Position numbers and translations under genes: made by a program
Notes under the pieces: generated by a model
Databases searched by the model: none
Told to the model about the DNA's origin: nothing
Seen by the model: the letters and a program-made list of their open reading frames with translations, nothing else
Source: CAG-791 sp963655255
GTDB taxonomy: Bacteria > Bacillota > Clostridia > Lachnospirales > Lachnospiraceae
Direction: 5' to 3'
Assembly: GCA_963655255.1 (NCBI GenBank)
Contig: CAVKEB010000004.1
Coordinates: 1 to 64,000 of the forward strand
Length of the DNA stretch: 64,000 bases
In this document: positions 34,318 to 43,054 of the stretch, one piece after another
Numbering within the stretch: the first letter of the stretch is position 1
How the letters are laid out: each line of letters opens with the position of its first letter

Positions 34318-35499
34318 TTACTCGTCCTTGTCGTCGAGCTTTAAGAAATCATAATCGAAGTCATCATCCGCGAAGTTCTTCGCCGGCTGCTTCCTTGCCG
34401 GTGCAGCGGGACGTCTTGCCGCATCCTCTGCGGGACGCGCTGCCGGGCGGTCCGTACGGACATCACTCTCCGGTCTTGCAGCGGAGCGAACCGGTCTTGC
34501 TCCTCTTGCCTCGCCGTCTCTTGCCGGTGCCGCCGGGCGAACCGGCCTTGCTCCTCTTGCCTCACTGTCTCTTGCCGGTGCTGCCGGGCGAGCCGTTCTT
34601 GTGCCACGCGCATCTCTCGGATCACGTGCGTCATCGCCGCGCTCCAGTCTTCTTGCGCCGGACGCATAGGCATCATCGCGGCCTCTTCCGTTTCTGGATG
34701 CAGGTCCTGTGCCGCGGTCTCTTACGCGAAGGGATTCCACGCTGTCGGCCCGGCTGTTGCTCCTTCTCTGATCTCTGCGCTCCATGGTCAGGTCTCTCTC
34801 TCTGCGGCCATTGGCCAGGGCATCGCGAAGCTTCAAAACCAGAAGGATGCAGACAATCGCAAGAATCACTGCCGCAGCTCCCAGAACAATCAGGAAGATG
34901 TTGTACTTGGCCTTGACGGAAGCAGCCTCCTTGTTGGCCGCCGTCACGTCATCCTGGAGCTTGCCGATATCCGAAATCTTCATTCTCTGTCCGGCATTGT
35001 TGTCATAGAGATAGTAGGTATCCTCACCGTTCTCATCCGGTGCGAGAACCACCTGATATCCGCCGGTATCCTGTTCCGCCGCCTGGGCAGCACTTGCTGC
35101 CGCCTCATCGGTTCCGTCCGTGGACGCATCCGTTGCCGCATCGGTCGATGCATCGGTGGATCCGTCTGCAGAGGCATCTGTGGAAGTATCATCTTCGGAT
35201 ACTGTCAGGAAATCGCCGCGGATATAACCCGTTGTCCCGTTGCTCAGTGTAACCTGATACCAGGTTGCCCCGGAATCATCGGTTGCGGTCTCACCCACCG
35301 TCACGGTGTCGCCGGTCGTCACGGTTCCGACCTGGCTGGACGAAGAACTCGCCTCGCTCCGGACATTGATATCACTTCCGGTCACTGTACCGGTTGCTGC
35401 CAGTGAAACCAGTCCAAAGGCAGGTGTTGCGAATGATACCGCTGCAGACAATGCTGCCGCTGCGGCAATCGTTCTGATTCGATTGAATTTTGATTTCAT
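34318..35499 (-). CDS. SH3 domain membrane protein with RG-rich cytoplasmic tail
   Basis: A 393-aa protein. A signal peptide or N-terminal anchor covers about residues 1-30 (IAAAAALSAAVSFATPAFG). An SH3b domain (about 37-100: GSDINVRSEASSSSSQVGTV) is followed by an Asp/Thr/Ser/Ala-rich linker, a coiled-coil-like stretch, and a transmembrane helix (about 200-222: IFLIVLGAAAVILAIVCILL). The C-terminal 165 residues are very rich in Arg, Asp, Ala and Pro, include two tandem copies of a 17-residue RPAAPARD-type unit, and end acidic (DYDFLKLDDKDE). It probably sits outside with SH3 and inside with the tail. It follows purD at the end of the purine cluster and has a bare hairpin leader. Confidence 0.85.
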   Translation of the reverse strand: MKSKFNRIRTIAAAAALSAAVSFATPAFGLVSLAATGTVTGSDINVRSEASSSSSQVGTVTTGDTVTVGETATDDSGATWYQVTLSNGTTGYIRGDFLTVSEDDTSTDASADGSTDASTDAATDASTDGTDEAAASAAQAAEQDTGGYQVVLAPDENGEDTYYLYDNNAGQRMKISDIGKLQDDVTAANKEAASVKAKYNIFLIVLGAAAVILAIVCILLVLKLRDALANGRRERDLTMERRDQRRSNSRADSVESLRVRDRGTGPASRNGRGRDDAYASGARRLERGDDARDPRDARGTRTARPAAPARDSEARGARPVRPAAPARDGEARGARPVRSAARPESDVRTDRPAARPAEDAARRPAAPARKQPAKNFADDDFDYDFLKLDDKDE

Positions 35500-35515
35500 G
35501 ATGATACCTCGCTGA

Positions 35516-35542
35516 GGCAAAATCCGCGAAAGCGGTTCTGCC
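35516..35542 (-). repeat. Bare hairpin leader element before the SH3 gene
   Basis: GGCAAAATCCGC (35516-35527), loop GAAA, GCGGTTCTGCC (35532-35542) is the minimal form of the nested leader family, with no inner hairpins. On the minus strand it continues with TCAGCGAGGTATCATCATG, putting the Shine-Dalgarno GAGGT right after the stem. Confidence 0.9.
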
Positions 35543-35668
35543 GAATGTGACATCCCTATTGTCCGAAGATGCCTGACAGCATTTTCAGACGGTCATTGAT
35601 CTGTATTGCCATAGATGGGATTAGGATAGCACAGCTCCCGCAAAAAATCATCCCCTTATTGCCGCCTG

Positions 35669-36943
35669 TCATGCCTGATCAATGGCCTTGCCGATATCAT
35701 GGCGATAATACACTTTGTCAAAGGAAACAAGCTTCACTGCCTCATAGGCTTTCGCCCTTGCCTCCTTCAGCGTCGGTGCCAGCGCCGTGACGCTGAGAAC
35801 ACGGCCGCCGCTTGTCACCGTCTCGCCCTTTTCATTGAACTTCGTCCCCGCATGGAAGCAGAACAGATCATCCCTTCCTTCAAAATTCTCCAGTCCGGAA
35901 ATCACTTTTCCCTTCTCATAGGAGGACGGATATCCGCCGCTCGCCAGGACGACGCAGACTGCCGCGTTGTCCGCGAATTGCAGATCCAGCCGGTCCAGAG
36001 TTCCGTTCATGCACGCCTCAAAGACATCAATAATGTCGGTCTGCATTCTCGGAAGGACCACCTGCGTCTCCGGATCACCGAAACGGGTATTGTATTCCAC
36101 GACCTTCGGGCCGTCCTCTGTCAGCATCAGTCCGAAATAAAGCACGCCGCGGAACTCTCTTCCTTCCTTCTTCATCGCGTCCACGGTGGGCTGGAAGATG
36201 GTCTTCCGGCAGATTTCCTCAATTTCCGGTGTAAAGAACGGGCTCGGCGAGAAGGTTCCCATTCCGCCGGTGTTCAATCCCGTGTCTCCATCCCCGATTC
36301 TCTTGTGATCCTGAGAGGAGCTCATCAGGCTGTAATGCGTTCCGTCCACGAAAGCAAGGGCGGACACCTCGCGTCCCGTCATGAACTCCTCGATCACAAG
36401 CTCATTGCCGGCGGAGCCGAACTTCTTGTCCAGCATGATCGTCCGGACGCCTTCCTTTGCCTCCTCCAGCGTATTGCAGATCAGAACTCCCTTGCCCAGA
36501 GCAAGGCCGTCCGCCTTCAGTACAATCGGAAGTTTTGCCGTCTCCAGATAGGCAGCCGCCGCGTCCGGATCGGTGAACGTCTCATACGCCGCGGTGGGAA
36601 TCCCGTACTTCTTCATCAGATTCTTGGAAAAAGCCTTGCTGCCTTCAATGATGGCCGCATTCTTCCGGGTTCCGAAAATCTTCAGTCCCGCCGCCTCAAA
36701 GGCGTCCACGATGCCCGCACACAGCGGGTCGTCCTGGCTGCAGACTGCAAGATCAATGCTTTTCTCCTTTGCGAACGCAATCAGCTTGTCGAACTCCATG
36801 ACACCGATCGGCACACATTCCGCAATCTTCGCGATCCCGGCATTTCCCGGCGCGCAGTAGAGCTTCTCCACTCTCTTCGATTTCACAATGGACGCCGCAA
36901 TCGCATGCTCGCGTCCGCCTCCGCCAATCAAAAGTACTCTCAT
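35669..36943 (-). CDS. purD: Phosphoribosylamine-glycine ligase
   Basis: A 424-aa ATP-grasp enzyme making GAR in purine synthesis. It starts MRVLLIGGGGREHAIA, has the ATP-grasp motif LKADGLALGKGVLIC and the VEYNTRFGDPETQVVLPRM signature in the C-terminal half. The ATG at 36943 follows GAGGT of the leader element. Thirty-seven upstream in-frame codons come from the element and are excluded. It is fourth in purE-purM-purN-purD; the gap to purN is 107 bp and filled by hairpins. Confidence 0.97.
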   Translation of the reverse strand: MRVLLIGGGGREHAIAASIVKSKRVEKLYCAPGNAGIAKIAECVPIGVMEFDKLIAFAKEKSIDLAVCSQDDPLCAGIVDAFEAAGLKIFGTRKNAAIIEGSKAFSKNLMKKYGIPTAAYETFTDPDAAAAYLETAKLPIVLKADGLALGKGVLICNTLEEAKEGVRTIMLDKKFGSAGNELVIEEFMTGREVSALAFVDGTHYSLMSSSQDHKRIGDGDTGLNTGGMGTFSPSPFFTPEIEEICRKTIFQPTVDAMKKEGREFRGVLYFGLMLTEDGPKVVEYNTRFGDPETQVVLPRMQTDIIDVFEACMNGTLDRLDLQFADNAAVCVVLASGGYPSSYEKGKVISGLENFEGRDDLFCFHAGTKFNEKGETVTSGGRVLSVTALAPTLKEARAKAYEAVKLVSFDKVYYRHDIGKAIDQA

Positions 36944-36958
36944 TTTATACCTCACTGA

Positions 36959-37057
36959 GGCAAAATCCGCGAATGCGGGTTTGCCGAATGTGGCAGCCGG
37001 TGCGTCAGCACCGAATGCTGCAGTTTGAAAGTGACATATCGATGTCACTTTCAAACT
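36959..37057 (-). repeat. Hairpin leader element between purN and purD
   Basis: GGCAAAATCCGC (36959-36970), loop GAAT, GCGGGTTTGCC (36975-36985) is a bare outer stem. Next is GGTGC-GTCA-GCACC (36999-37012) enclosed by GCAGC/GCTGC (36993-37021), as before dapA. A perfect 16-bp hairpin AGTTTGAAAGTGACAT, loop ATCG (37022-37057) then contains the purN stop codon. On the minus strand the element ends TCAGTGAGGTATAAAATG, the purD ribosome-binding site. Confidence 0.9.
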
Positions 37058-37680
37058 TTCTCCTTTTCCTCCGGTGCCCGGCCGAGCGGAATTACCCCCT
37101 GCGCAATCAGGTCAATGGCCTTCGGAAGGATCACCCATTCCGCCTCTTCCATCACCTTCTGCTGCAGTTCCTTTGCCGTAATGCCCGCCTGAACCTCCAC
37201 CGCCTTCTGCAGAAGAATCTTTCCGTGATCAAGGTCCTCATCCACGAAATGCACGGTGGCGCCGGTTACCTTGACGCCCCGCTCCAGGGCCTTCTCATGG
37301 ACATGCAGTCCGTAATAGCCCTTCCCGCAGAACGAAGGAATGAGTGCCGGATGAATGTTGATGATGCGGTCCGGATAAGCCTTCACAACCTGCGGCGGAA
37401 TCGCCACAAGGCACCCCGCGAGAACGATCAGGTCCGCTCCGGTCTCCCTGAGCTTTGCTAAAAGTGCCTCATTGAACTGCTCCCTCGTCTCAAAGCTCTT
37501 CGGAGAGAGCACCTCGGCGGGAATTCCCGCTTTCTCTGCCCGCTCCAGCGCATAAACTCCCGGGTTGTTCGAGATGACACGGACAATCTTCGCGCCGCGG
37601 ATGGTTCCGTCCGCAATCCGGTCAATGATCGCCTGCAGATTGGTGCCTCCGCCCGATACCAGTACCGTCAGCTTCAGCAT
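37051..37680 (-). CDS. purN: Phosphoribosylglycinamide formyltransferase
   Basis: A 209-aa enzyme that formylates GAR using 10-formyl-THF. Seen are VSGGGTNLQAIID (N-terminal phosphate-binding), VISNNPGVYALERAEKAGIP, the catalytic NIHPALIPSFCGKGYYG and GATVHFVDEDLDHGKILLQ. It overlaps the end of purM by 7 bp; the upstream AAAGGG is a moderate ribosome-binding site. Its stop codon lies inside a perfect 16-bp hairpin. Confidence 0.96.
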   Translation of the reverse strand: MLKLTVLVSGGGTNLQAIIDRIADGTIRGAKIVRVISNNPGVYALERAEKAGIPAEVLSPKSFETREQFNEALLAKLRETGADLIVLAGCLVAIPPQVVKAYPDRIINIHPALIPSFCGKGYYGLHVHEKALERGVKVTGATVHFVDEDLDHGKILLQKAVEVQAGITAKELQQKVMEEAEWVILPKAIDLIAQGVIPLGRAPEEKEKV

Positions 37681-38759
37681 AATTCAACGCCCTTTCTGCT
37701 TTCCGCCTTCGTGTTGCCGCCGGCATCCACGTGCGCCGCGTCCTCTGCCGCAATGATTTCGCCGATCACATACGCGTGATCGCCCGCAGACTCCGCCGCC
37801 GCGATGACCTTGTCCCGGTCCTTCGGATCAATGGCAAGGCACAGGCCGATTCCCATGTTGAAGGTGTTGTACATCACGTGCTCGTCAATATCGCCGACCT
37901 TCTGCATCAGAGGGAAAATCGGCGGAACCGGGTAGCTGTCTTTGTGAATTCTCGCCACGGTTCCATCCGGAAGCATCCGCGGAATGTTCTCATAGAAGCC
38001 GCCGCCCGTCACATGGCTGCAGCCCTTGACCTTCACACCCGCCTCACGGATTGCCTTCATAGCATGGACATAAATTCTCGTAGGGGTCAGAAGAACGTCG
38101 CCGAGCTTCGCGCCGCCGAGCTCCTCATAGGTTTTCTCCAGAACGTCCCGGCTCTCGATGCCGAAAATCCTGCGGACCAGGGAAAAGCCGTTGGAGTGCA
38201 CGCCGCTGGACGCAATGCCGATCAGCATGTCGCCGCTCTGAATGCTCTGCCCCGTGATCATTTCGTCCTTCTCCACAACGCCCACGGAGAAACCCGCAAG
38301 GTCATACTCCTCATCCGGCATCAGTCCGGGGTGCTCCGCGGTCTCGCCGCCGAGGAGAGCGCTGTCTGCCTGAACACAGCCTTCCGCCACGCCCTTGACA
38401 ATCGTCGCGATCTTCTCGGGAATGTTCCGTCCGCACGCGATGTAGTCCAGGAAAAACAGCGGATCTCCGCCCGCGCAGGCCACGTCATTGACACACATTG
38501 CCACGCAGTCAATGCCGACCGTGTCATGACGGTCCATCAGGAAGGCAAGCTTCTGCTTCGTTCCGACGCCGTCGGTTCCGGAGAGAAGAACCGGATGCTT
38601 CATCCGGCTGATTTTCCCGAGATCAAACGCTCCGGAAAAGCCGCCCAGTCCTCCCAGGACCTCCGGCCGCATGGTGGTTTTGACATACTGCTTCATAAGT
38701 TCTACGGATTGATAGCCTGCCTCGACGTCAACGCCGGACGATTTGTAATCAAGTGCCAT
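37674..38759 (-). CDS. purM: Phosphoribosylformylglycinamidine cyclo-ligase
   Basis: A 361-aa AIR synthetase of the PurM/SelD/HypE fold. Seen are YKSSGVDVEAGYQSVELMK at the N terminus, the VLLSGTDGVGTKQKLAF motif, CVNDVACAGGDPLFFLDY and VIGIASSGVHSNGFSLVR-like sequence (GIASSGVHSNGFSLVR). GGAGGATC precedes the ATG at 38759. It lies 105 bp after purE. Confidence 0.97.
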   Translation of the reverse strand: MALDYKSSGVDVEAGYQSVELMKQYVKTTMRPEVLGGLGGFSGAFDLGKISRMKHPVLLSGTDGVGTKQKLAFLMDRHDTVGIDCVAMCVNDVACAGGDPLFFLDYIACGRNIPEKIATIVKGVAEGCVQADSALLGGETAEHPGLMPDEEYDLAGFSVGVVEKDEMITGQSIQSGDMLIGIASSGVHSNGFSLVRRIFGIESRDVLEKTYEELGGAKLGDVLLTPTRIYVHAMKAIREAGVKVKGCSHVTGGGFYENIPRMLPDGTVARIHKDSYPVPPIFPLMQKVGDIDEHVMYNTFNMGIGLCLAIDPKDRDKVIAAAESAGDHAYVIGEIIAAEDAAHVDAGGNTKAESRKGVELC

Positions 38760-38864
38760 GAGTGATCCTCCTTCTGTACCTGTTTCCTGCGGCATCTGTC
38801 TGCCGCTGTCAGCTTTTTCCAATCTTCTGCGCACTCCCGCGTTTCCGGGCGGGCCGCAGGAGCA

Positions 38865-39368
38865 TTATGCATAATTCCGATATCCGGTCTTCTGGAGCTT
38901 CTCGTCCTTCGCCTTCACTTCTTCTTCCATCGAGGCGGAATAATCCTTCAGCTTCGCAAGCAGAGCCCCGTCGGAAACCGCAAGGATCTTCGCCGCAAGG
39001 ATTCCCGCATTCTTGCCCCCTCCGATTGCCACGGTCGCGACCGGAATGCCGCTCGGCATCTGCACGATGCTGTAGAGAGAATCCCTTCCGCCAAGGGACG
39101 TGGTGTGCATCGGAATTCCAATGACCGGCATCGGGAAAAGTGCCGCGCACATGCCGGGCAGATGTGCCGCCATGCCCGCTCCCGCGATGATCACCTTGAT
39201 GCCTCTTGCCTCGGCCCCCTTCGCCCACTCGAAGAACACGTCGGGCTCGCGATGCGCCGAAATAATATGCATCTCATAGCTGATGCCGAACTGGTCCAGC
39301 ACCTCTGCCGCCTTGCTCATTACGCTCATGTCGGAATCTGATCCCATCACAATGCCAACTGTTGCCAT
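38865..39368 (-). CDS. purE: N5-CAIR mutase (class I PurE)
   Basis: A 167-aa enzyme of AIR carboxylation. The phosphate-binding start is ATVGIVMGSDSDMSVM, followed by SAHREPDVFFEWAKGAEARG and the IAGAGMAAHLPG loop. GGAGGTGC lies before the ATG. It is the first gene of purE-purM-purN-purD. No PurK is present in the window. The 183-bp upstream gap to the M29 gene shows no clear regulatory motif; a GC-rich CCGGCCTTCCGGCCGG inverted repeat lies there. Confidence 0.97.
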   Translation of the reverse strand: MATVGIVMGSDSDMSVMSKAAEVLDQFGISYEMHIISAHREPDVFFEWAKGAEARGIKVIIAGAGMAAHLPGMCAALFPMPVIGIPMHTTSLGGRDSLYSIVQMPSGIPVATVAIGGGKNAGILAAKILAVSDGALLAKLKDYSASMEEEVKAKDEKLQKTGYRNYA

Positions 39369-39551
39369 ATGCACCTCCACGCTGTTTCTATCATTTACCC
39401 GGTCAGGACACCGTCCTCCCCGGAAGCTTCCAACATCTGTATTCCCGGCCTTCCGGCCGGAGCCCCTTCTCACACAGGCACTGTCTGACGATCACGGGAA
39501 AACGAGTTTCAAACGCAAGTCACCGACTCCCATCCCATGGATCAGCAGGTT

Positions 39552-41723
39552 TCACCTGTCCGGATTCAGGCTGTCCAGCGGAACATTCAGTTCTTCGGTT
39601 CCCGGCAGAACAAACCGTCCGTTTTCCAGGATGGTCTGCACGCTTCCGTCCTGATGCACCGCTTCAATCTTCCCGAGCTCTGCAAACGGAATCGTAATGT
39701 CCGTGTGACAGCCAAAATACGCTTTCTGCGGATCCTTCCTGCGCAGCCTCGAGAAATCATTCTCCTTGGCGACGATCTTCTTTCCGTCCGGATTGAAGCT
39801 CTCGTTGTCCTCCTCGTCGCTGTAGCAGGTGTCGCCCACGGCAAAATGGGGCCCCGTCTTCTCCGCAATCAGAATCGGAAGACGGTCTGTAATGCCGTAC
39901 CGGATTCCCTCCGCATATGCGGTCGTATTCGTTCCGATCGCGCATTCTCCCATCGGAAGCGTCGGGTGGTGGAACAGAATGTTCTCTTCAATGTAGGCCC
40001 TTCCCTTTTCCTTCGCGTTCTCTTCGCCCTCGAAATTGTCGCAGGAGTAGTCCGAGACGCATCCGTCCCGGAAGGTCAGCGACAGATTCCGGAAGAACAG
40101 CCCTTCCAGAAAAACGCCGGAGACCGCGAGCACGCCGTTCGTTCCCTTCAGGACGGGAGAAGTAAAGACCTCTCCCACCGGAATGTTGACATCTGCCACG
40201 CAGTTCTCGAAAATCGTCTCGTGCTCCGGATCCTTCAGCTTCCAGAGATTCACCGTCAGATCCGTCGGATTGCCGCAGCGCCCCGTCACATGCAGGCGGT
40301 CCGCCTGATTCAGGGCATCAATCAGGATTCCCTGAATCTGCTGATAGGTCTCGTAATCCAGTGTGTTGATCTTAAGGACCGCGTCGAAAATCTCTTCGTA
40401 GGAAGCCCCTCTGGGATTCCCCTCCGCAATCGAGGGAAGCGGAAACGAAATGATCGTAAAGCTCCGGTTCTTCCCGATGACCGCCTCGTTGTAGGCGCGG
40501 GATGCCGTCTGACGGTAGCGGGAGATCAGCTTCTGCTGTGCCTTGTCATAGGCCGCCTTTGCCGGGTCATTGTCCGGCGTGAACGGAGCTTCTCCGAACG
40601 TTTCCATCACCGCGGGCCCCGCGTAGAGAACCGTTTCATTCCGCCACGTCCGGTATGCCGCCGTCAGTGCCTCCATCCGCCTGCCCGCAAGGTCGTCATC
40701 CAGGACAAGCGCCAGGTCCTCCCTGTGGTCACAGCGGTACTGCGGATTGGCATCCGCCCCGCAGTAGCCTGCAATTTCCGATTCGTGCAGGCCAAACAGA
40801 CTCTGCGTCTCCCGGTAGCAGACGCAGTTTTTCCCCATGCCCTCAAAATTATGAATCGACCGCAGAATCATGCGCTCAAAGCCAAGATGCCAGATGAGCC
40901 CAACCGTCTCCTTGGAGGAAAAATCCTTTCCGCCCGTGATAAAGCCGATCCGGTAGCCTTCGGTCCAGGTGTCCGCCATTTTGCCAAGGTCCGCCTCATC
41001 CAGCTCCTGCAGATGCCGCCAGGTGCGAAGCTCATTGTCCGAAATGTACTCCCCGAAGCGGTACAGATACCGCGGATCCGAAAGATCACAGCTCTTTATC
41101 ATTTCCAAGGCAAAATCGCGGCCGCCTCCGTTCTCTCCGACAAGCTTGCGCTCCACCTCCAGAGACAGCTCCTGTTCAAAATAATCCTGTACATAGCCGT
41201 ACAGGATTCTCCGGAGATTTTTTACCGGCGGAATGCTCGTCACACCCGCATCTTCCGGAACCTCACCGCTCTCCTTCAGCGCCTTGTACTGCTCCTCTTC
41301 CAGGGTAAACGCCGTGTAGCCCTCCAAGAACAGCTCTAGGCGGATCCGGATCTCATCCCCGAGTCCCTCATAGAGAAACGGAATCATACTCCGCAGTTCA
41401 TAGACAAGTGCCGCCGCAAGCCTTCCGTATTCGGTTCCGAAATGCGATGCACAATATTTCGGACTCGCATAGCTCTTCTCATAATGACCCGGCAGAATAT
41501 CCGCATACAGGGCACGGTTGTGCTCCTGCAGTTCCGAAAGCTCCGCCTCTTCCATCCTGCCGCTCTCTGCCCAGTGATACTCGTCCAGGAAAAGAACCAG
41601 CATCCTGGCCGTGTCCGTCCAGAAGTCCGCCGCCTTCGGGGAGATTTCCTCTGTCCCTTTTGCAATTTCACGGACTCTTTCTTCGTCCAATGCAAACAAT
41701 TCGTTCATCATTTCCTCTGTCAT
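39552..41723 (-). CDS. M29-like aminopeptidase family protein
   Basis: A 723-aa cytoplasmic protein. The C-terminal half matches the thermophilic metallo-aminopeptidase (M29) fold, with NIPVGEVFTSP, GECAIGTNTTAYAEG and GPHFAVGDTCYSDEEDN as metal and active-site motif regions, ending with FGCHTDITIPFAELGKI. The N-terminal half (about 1-330) is additional helical sequence. M29 proteins are normally about 400 aa, so this is an enlarged form seen in clostridia. The start is uncertain: ATGs at 41723, 41711 and 41708 all have nearby purines. It follows the DUF6142-like gene at the end of the pyr unit. Confidence 0.85.
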   Translation of the reverse strand: MTEEMMNELFALDEERVREIAKGTEEISPKAADFWTDTARMLVLFLDEYHWAESGRMEEAELSELQEHNRALYADILPGHYEKSYASPKYCASHFGTEYGRLAAALVYELRSMIPFLYEGLGDEIRIRLELFLEGYTAFTLEEEQYKALKESGEVPEDAGVTSIPPVKNLRRILYGYVQDYFEQELSLEVERKLVGENGGGRDFALEMIKSCDLSDPRYLYRFGEYISDNELRTWRHLQELDEADLGKMADTWTEGYRIGFITGGKDFSSKETVGLIWHLGFERMILRSIHNFEGMGKNCVCYRETQSLFGLHESEIAGYCGADANPQYRCDHREDLALVLDDDLAGRRMEALTAAYRTWRNETVLYAGPAVMETFGEAPFTPDNDPAKAAYDKAQQKLISRYRQTASRAYNEAVIGKNRSFTIISFPLPSIAEGNPRGASYEEIFDAVLKINTLDYETYQQIQGILIDALNQADRLHVTGRCGNPTDLTVNLWKLKDPEHETIFENCVADVNIPVGEVFTSPVLKGTNGVLAVSGVFLEGLFFRNLSLTFRDGCVSDYSCDNFEGEENAKEKGRAYIEENILFHHPTLPMGECAIGTNTTAYAEGIRYGITDRLPILIAEKTGPHFAVGDTCYSDEEDNESFNPDGKKIVAKENDFSRLRRKDPQKAYFGCHTDITIPFAELGKIEAVHQDGSVQTILENGRFVLPGTEELNVPLDSLNPDR

Positions 41724-41761
41724 CCGCCTCTGTCTTCTCTTCTGTTCTTATATCTCACTGA

Positions 41762-41824
41762 GGCAAAATCCGCGATACCGGAGAGAAGATGTCATCAGAC
41801 ATCTTCGAGTACAGCGGTTTGGCC
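41762..41824 (-). repeat. Leader element with one inner hairpin, before the M29 gene
   Basis: GGCAAAATCCGC (41762-41773) pairs with GCGGTTTGGCC (41814-41824). A single inner hairpin GAAGATGTC-ATCA-GACATCTTC (41785-41806) is enclosed. This is the intermediate between the bare form and the multi-hairpin form. Here the ribosome-binding part has decayed (TGAGATAT), and the start codon is about 38 nt away. Confidence 0.88.
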
Positions 41825-41912
41825 GAATGTAGCAGTTGATGCACCAGCACCCCTTCCCTTTCCGGGAGCATTGTGCAGAAGCTGTCTTGTCATCTGTTCT
41901 GCAGATCATCAA

Positions 41913-42227
41913 CTACACGCCCAGATACATCACCACAAACCCGAACGCCAGAACCAGTCCGTTCAGAATCATTCCCAGATAAGAGGTGAGATAGAATTTC
42001 TCCGGCTCCCTCCGGGACAAAATGGCCAGAATCATTCCGGCCAGAGAGAAAAAAAGACATATAAAAACGACGCCGCCATAGCGCAGCTGCGCCTGGCCGC
42101 CGTTTTTATATGTCAGATAGACCATAATACTGCAGGAGAGCAGAGAAATACCTCCCAGAATCACGGAAATCAGGGCGCTGACCGACTGCTCCCGGCTGCT
42201 GAATAAATGTCCATGAGGTTTTCTCAA
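41913..42227 (-). CDS. Small membrane protein, DUF6142-like
   Basis: A 104-aa protein with three hydrophobic helices (about 17-38 SALISVILGGISLLSCSIMV, 50-68, 80-103), resembling the DUF6142 family of clostridia, function unknown. It starts with TTG directly after the pyrE stop codon, with GGGGTG inside the end of pyrE as Shine-Dalgarno, so translation is coupled. There is no ATG that would leave the first helix intact. Confidence 0.75.
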   Translation of the reverse strand: MRKPHGHLFSSREQSVSALISVILGGISLLSCSIMVYLTYKNGGQAQLRYGGVVFICLFFSLAGMILAILSRREPEKFYLTSYLGMILNGLVLAFGFVVMYLGV

Positions 42228-42908
42228 TTAATGCACCCCATATTCCTCATAGTATTTGCGAAGAGCTTCCTTCATTTCATCATTCAGGAATGCCTCCGTT
42301 TTTCCTTCCTTCGGTGTTCCAAGGTAGTCCATGACATCCTGCATGGTCACGATGGCGCCTGCCGGGAAGCCGTACTTGGCCTTGATCTCATCAAGGGCGG
42401 AAACCCTGCCCTCCATACCAACCTCCATGCGGTTCAGGGAAACCATCAGTCCCAGAATCTCCACATCCGCCTGCGCGCGCAGAATCGGAACGGTCTCCGC
42501 CATCGAAGCGCCGGAGGTGGTGACATCCTCAATGATGACGACACGGTCGCCGTCGCGGAGCTTGCTGCCGAGCAGAATTCCCTTGTCGCCGTGATCCTTG
42601 ACCTCCTTGCGGTTCGCACAGTAGCGGATCTCCACGCCGTAAATTTTGCTGATGGCCATCACCGTGGCAACCGCGAGCGGAATTCCCTTGTACGCCGGTC
42701 CGAAGAGGACGTCGAAATCCAGTCCGTAGGTATCATGAATCGCTCTTGCGTAATACTCGCCCAGACGAATCAGCTGTCCGCCGGACTGATAGGCACCGGC
42801 ATTCATGAAAAACGGCGACTTACGTCCGCTCTTTAAGGTAAAATCCCCGAATTTAAGGACGCGGGAGTCCAGCATAAAATCAATAAAATCCTTTTTGTAC
42901 TGTTCCAT
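42228..42908 (-). CDS. pyrE: Orotate phosphoribosyltransferase
   Basis: A 226-aa enzyme that transfers phosphoribose to orotate. Seen are LKSGRKSPFFMNAGAYQSGG, VLFGPAYKGIPLAVATV, and the PRPP-binding VVIIEDVTTSGASMAE. I chose ATG 42908 by homology; 33 codons of open frame upstream are excluded. It follows pyrF (146 bp) and is coupled to the DUF6142-like gene. Confidence 0.96.
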   Translation of the reverse strand: MEQYKKDFIDFMLDSRVLKFGDFTLKSGRKSPFFMNAGAYQSGGQLIRLGEYYARAIHDTYGLDFDVLFGPAYKGIPLAVATVMAISKIYGVEIRYCANRKEVKDHGDKGILLGSKLRDGDRVVIIEDVTTSGASMAETVPILRAQADVEILGLMVSLNRMEVGMEGRVSALDEIKAKYGFPAGAIVTMQDVMDYLGTPKEGKTEAFLNDEMKEALRKYYEEYGVH

Positions 42909-43054
42909 GGTTTGCTCTGTTGCTCCATTTTCTTCCGATCCTGTCCGGATCTTCTTCTGACGGTATCTCATCCTCCGCCGTGAGGGCGGATTCTCTTTGT
43001 TCTTCAAAACGGTTCGCGGGAAAATTCGGATTCTCCGAAATTCTCTGCGTGGAA

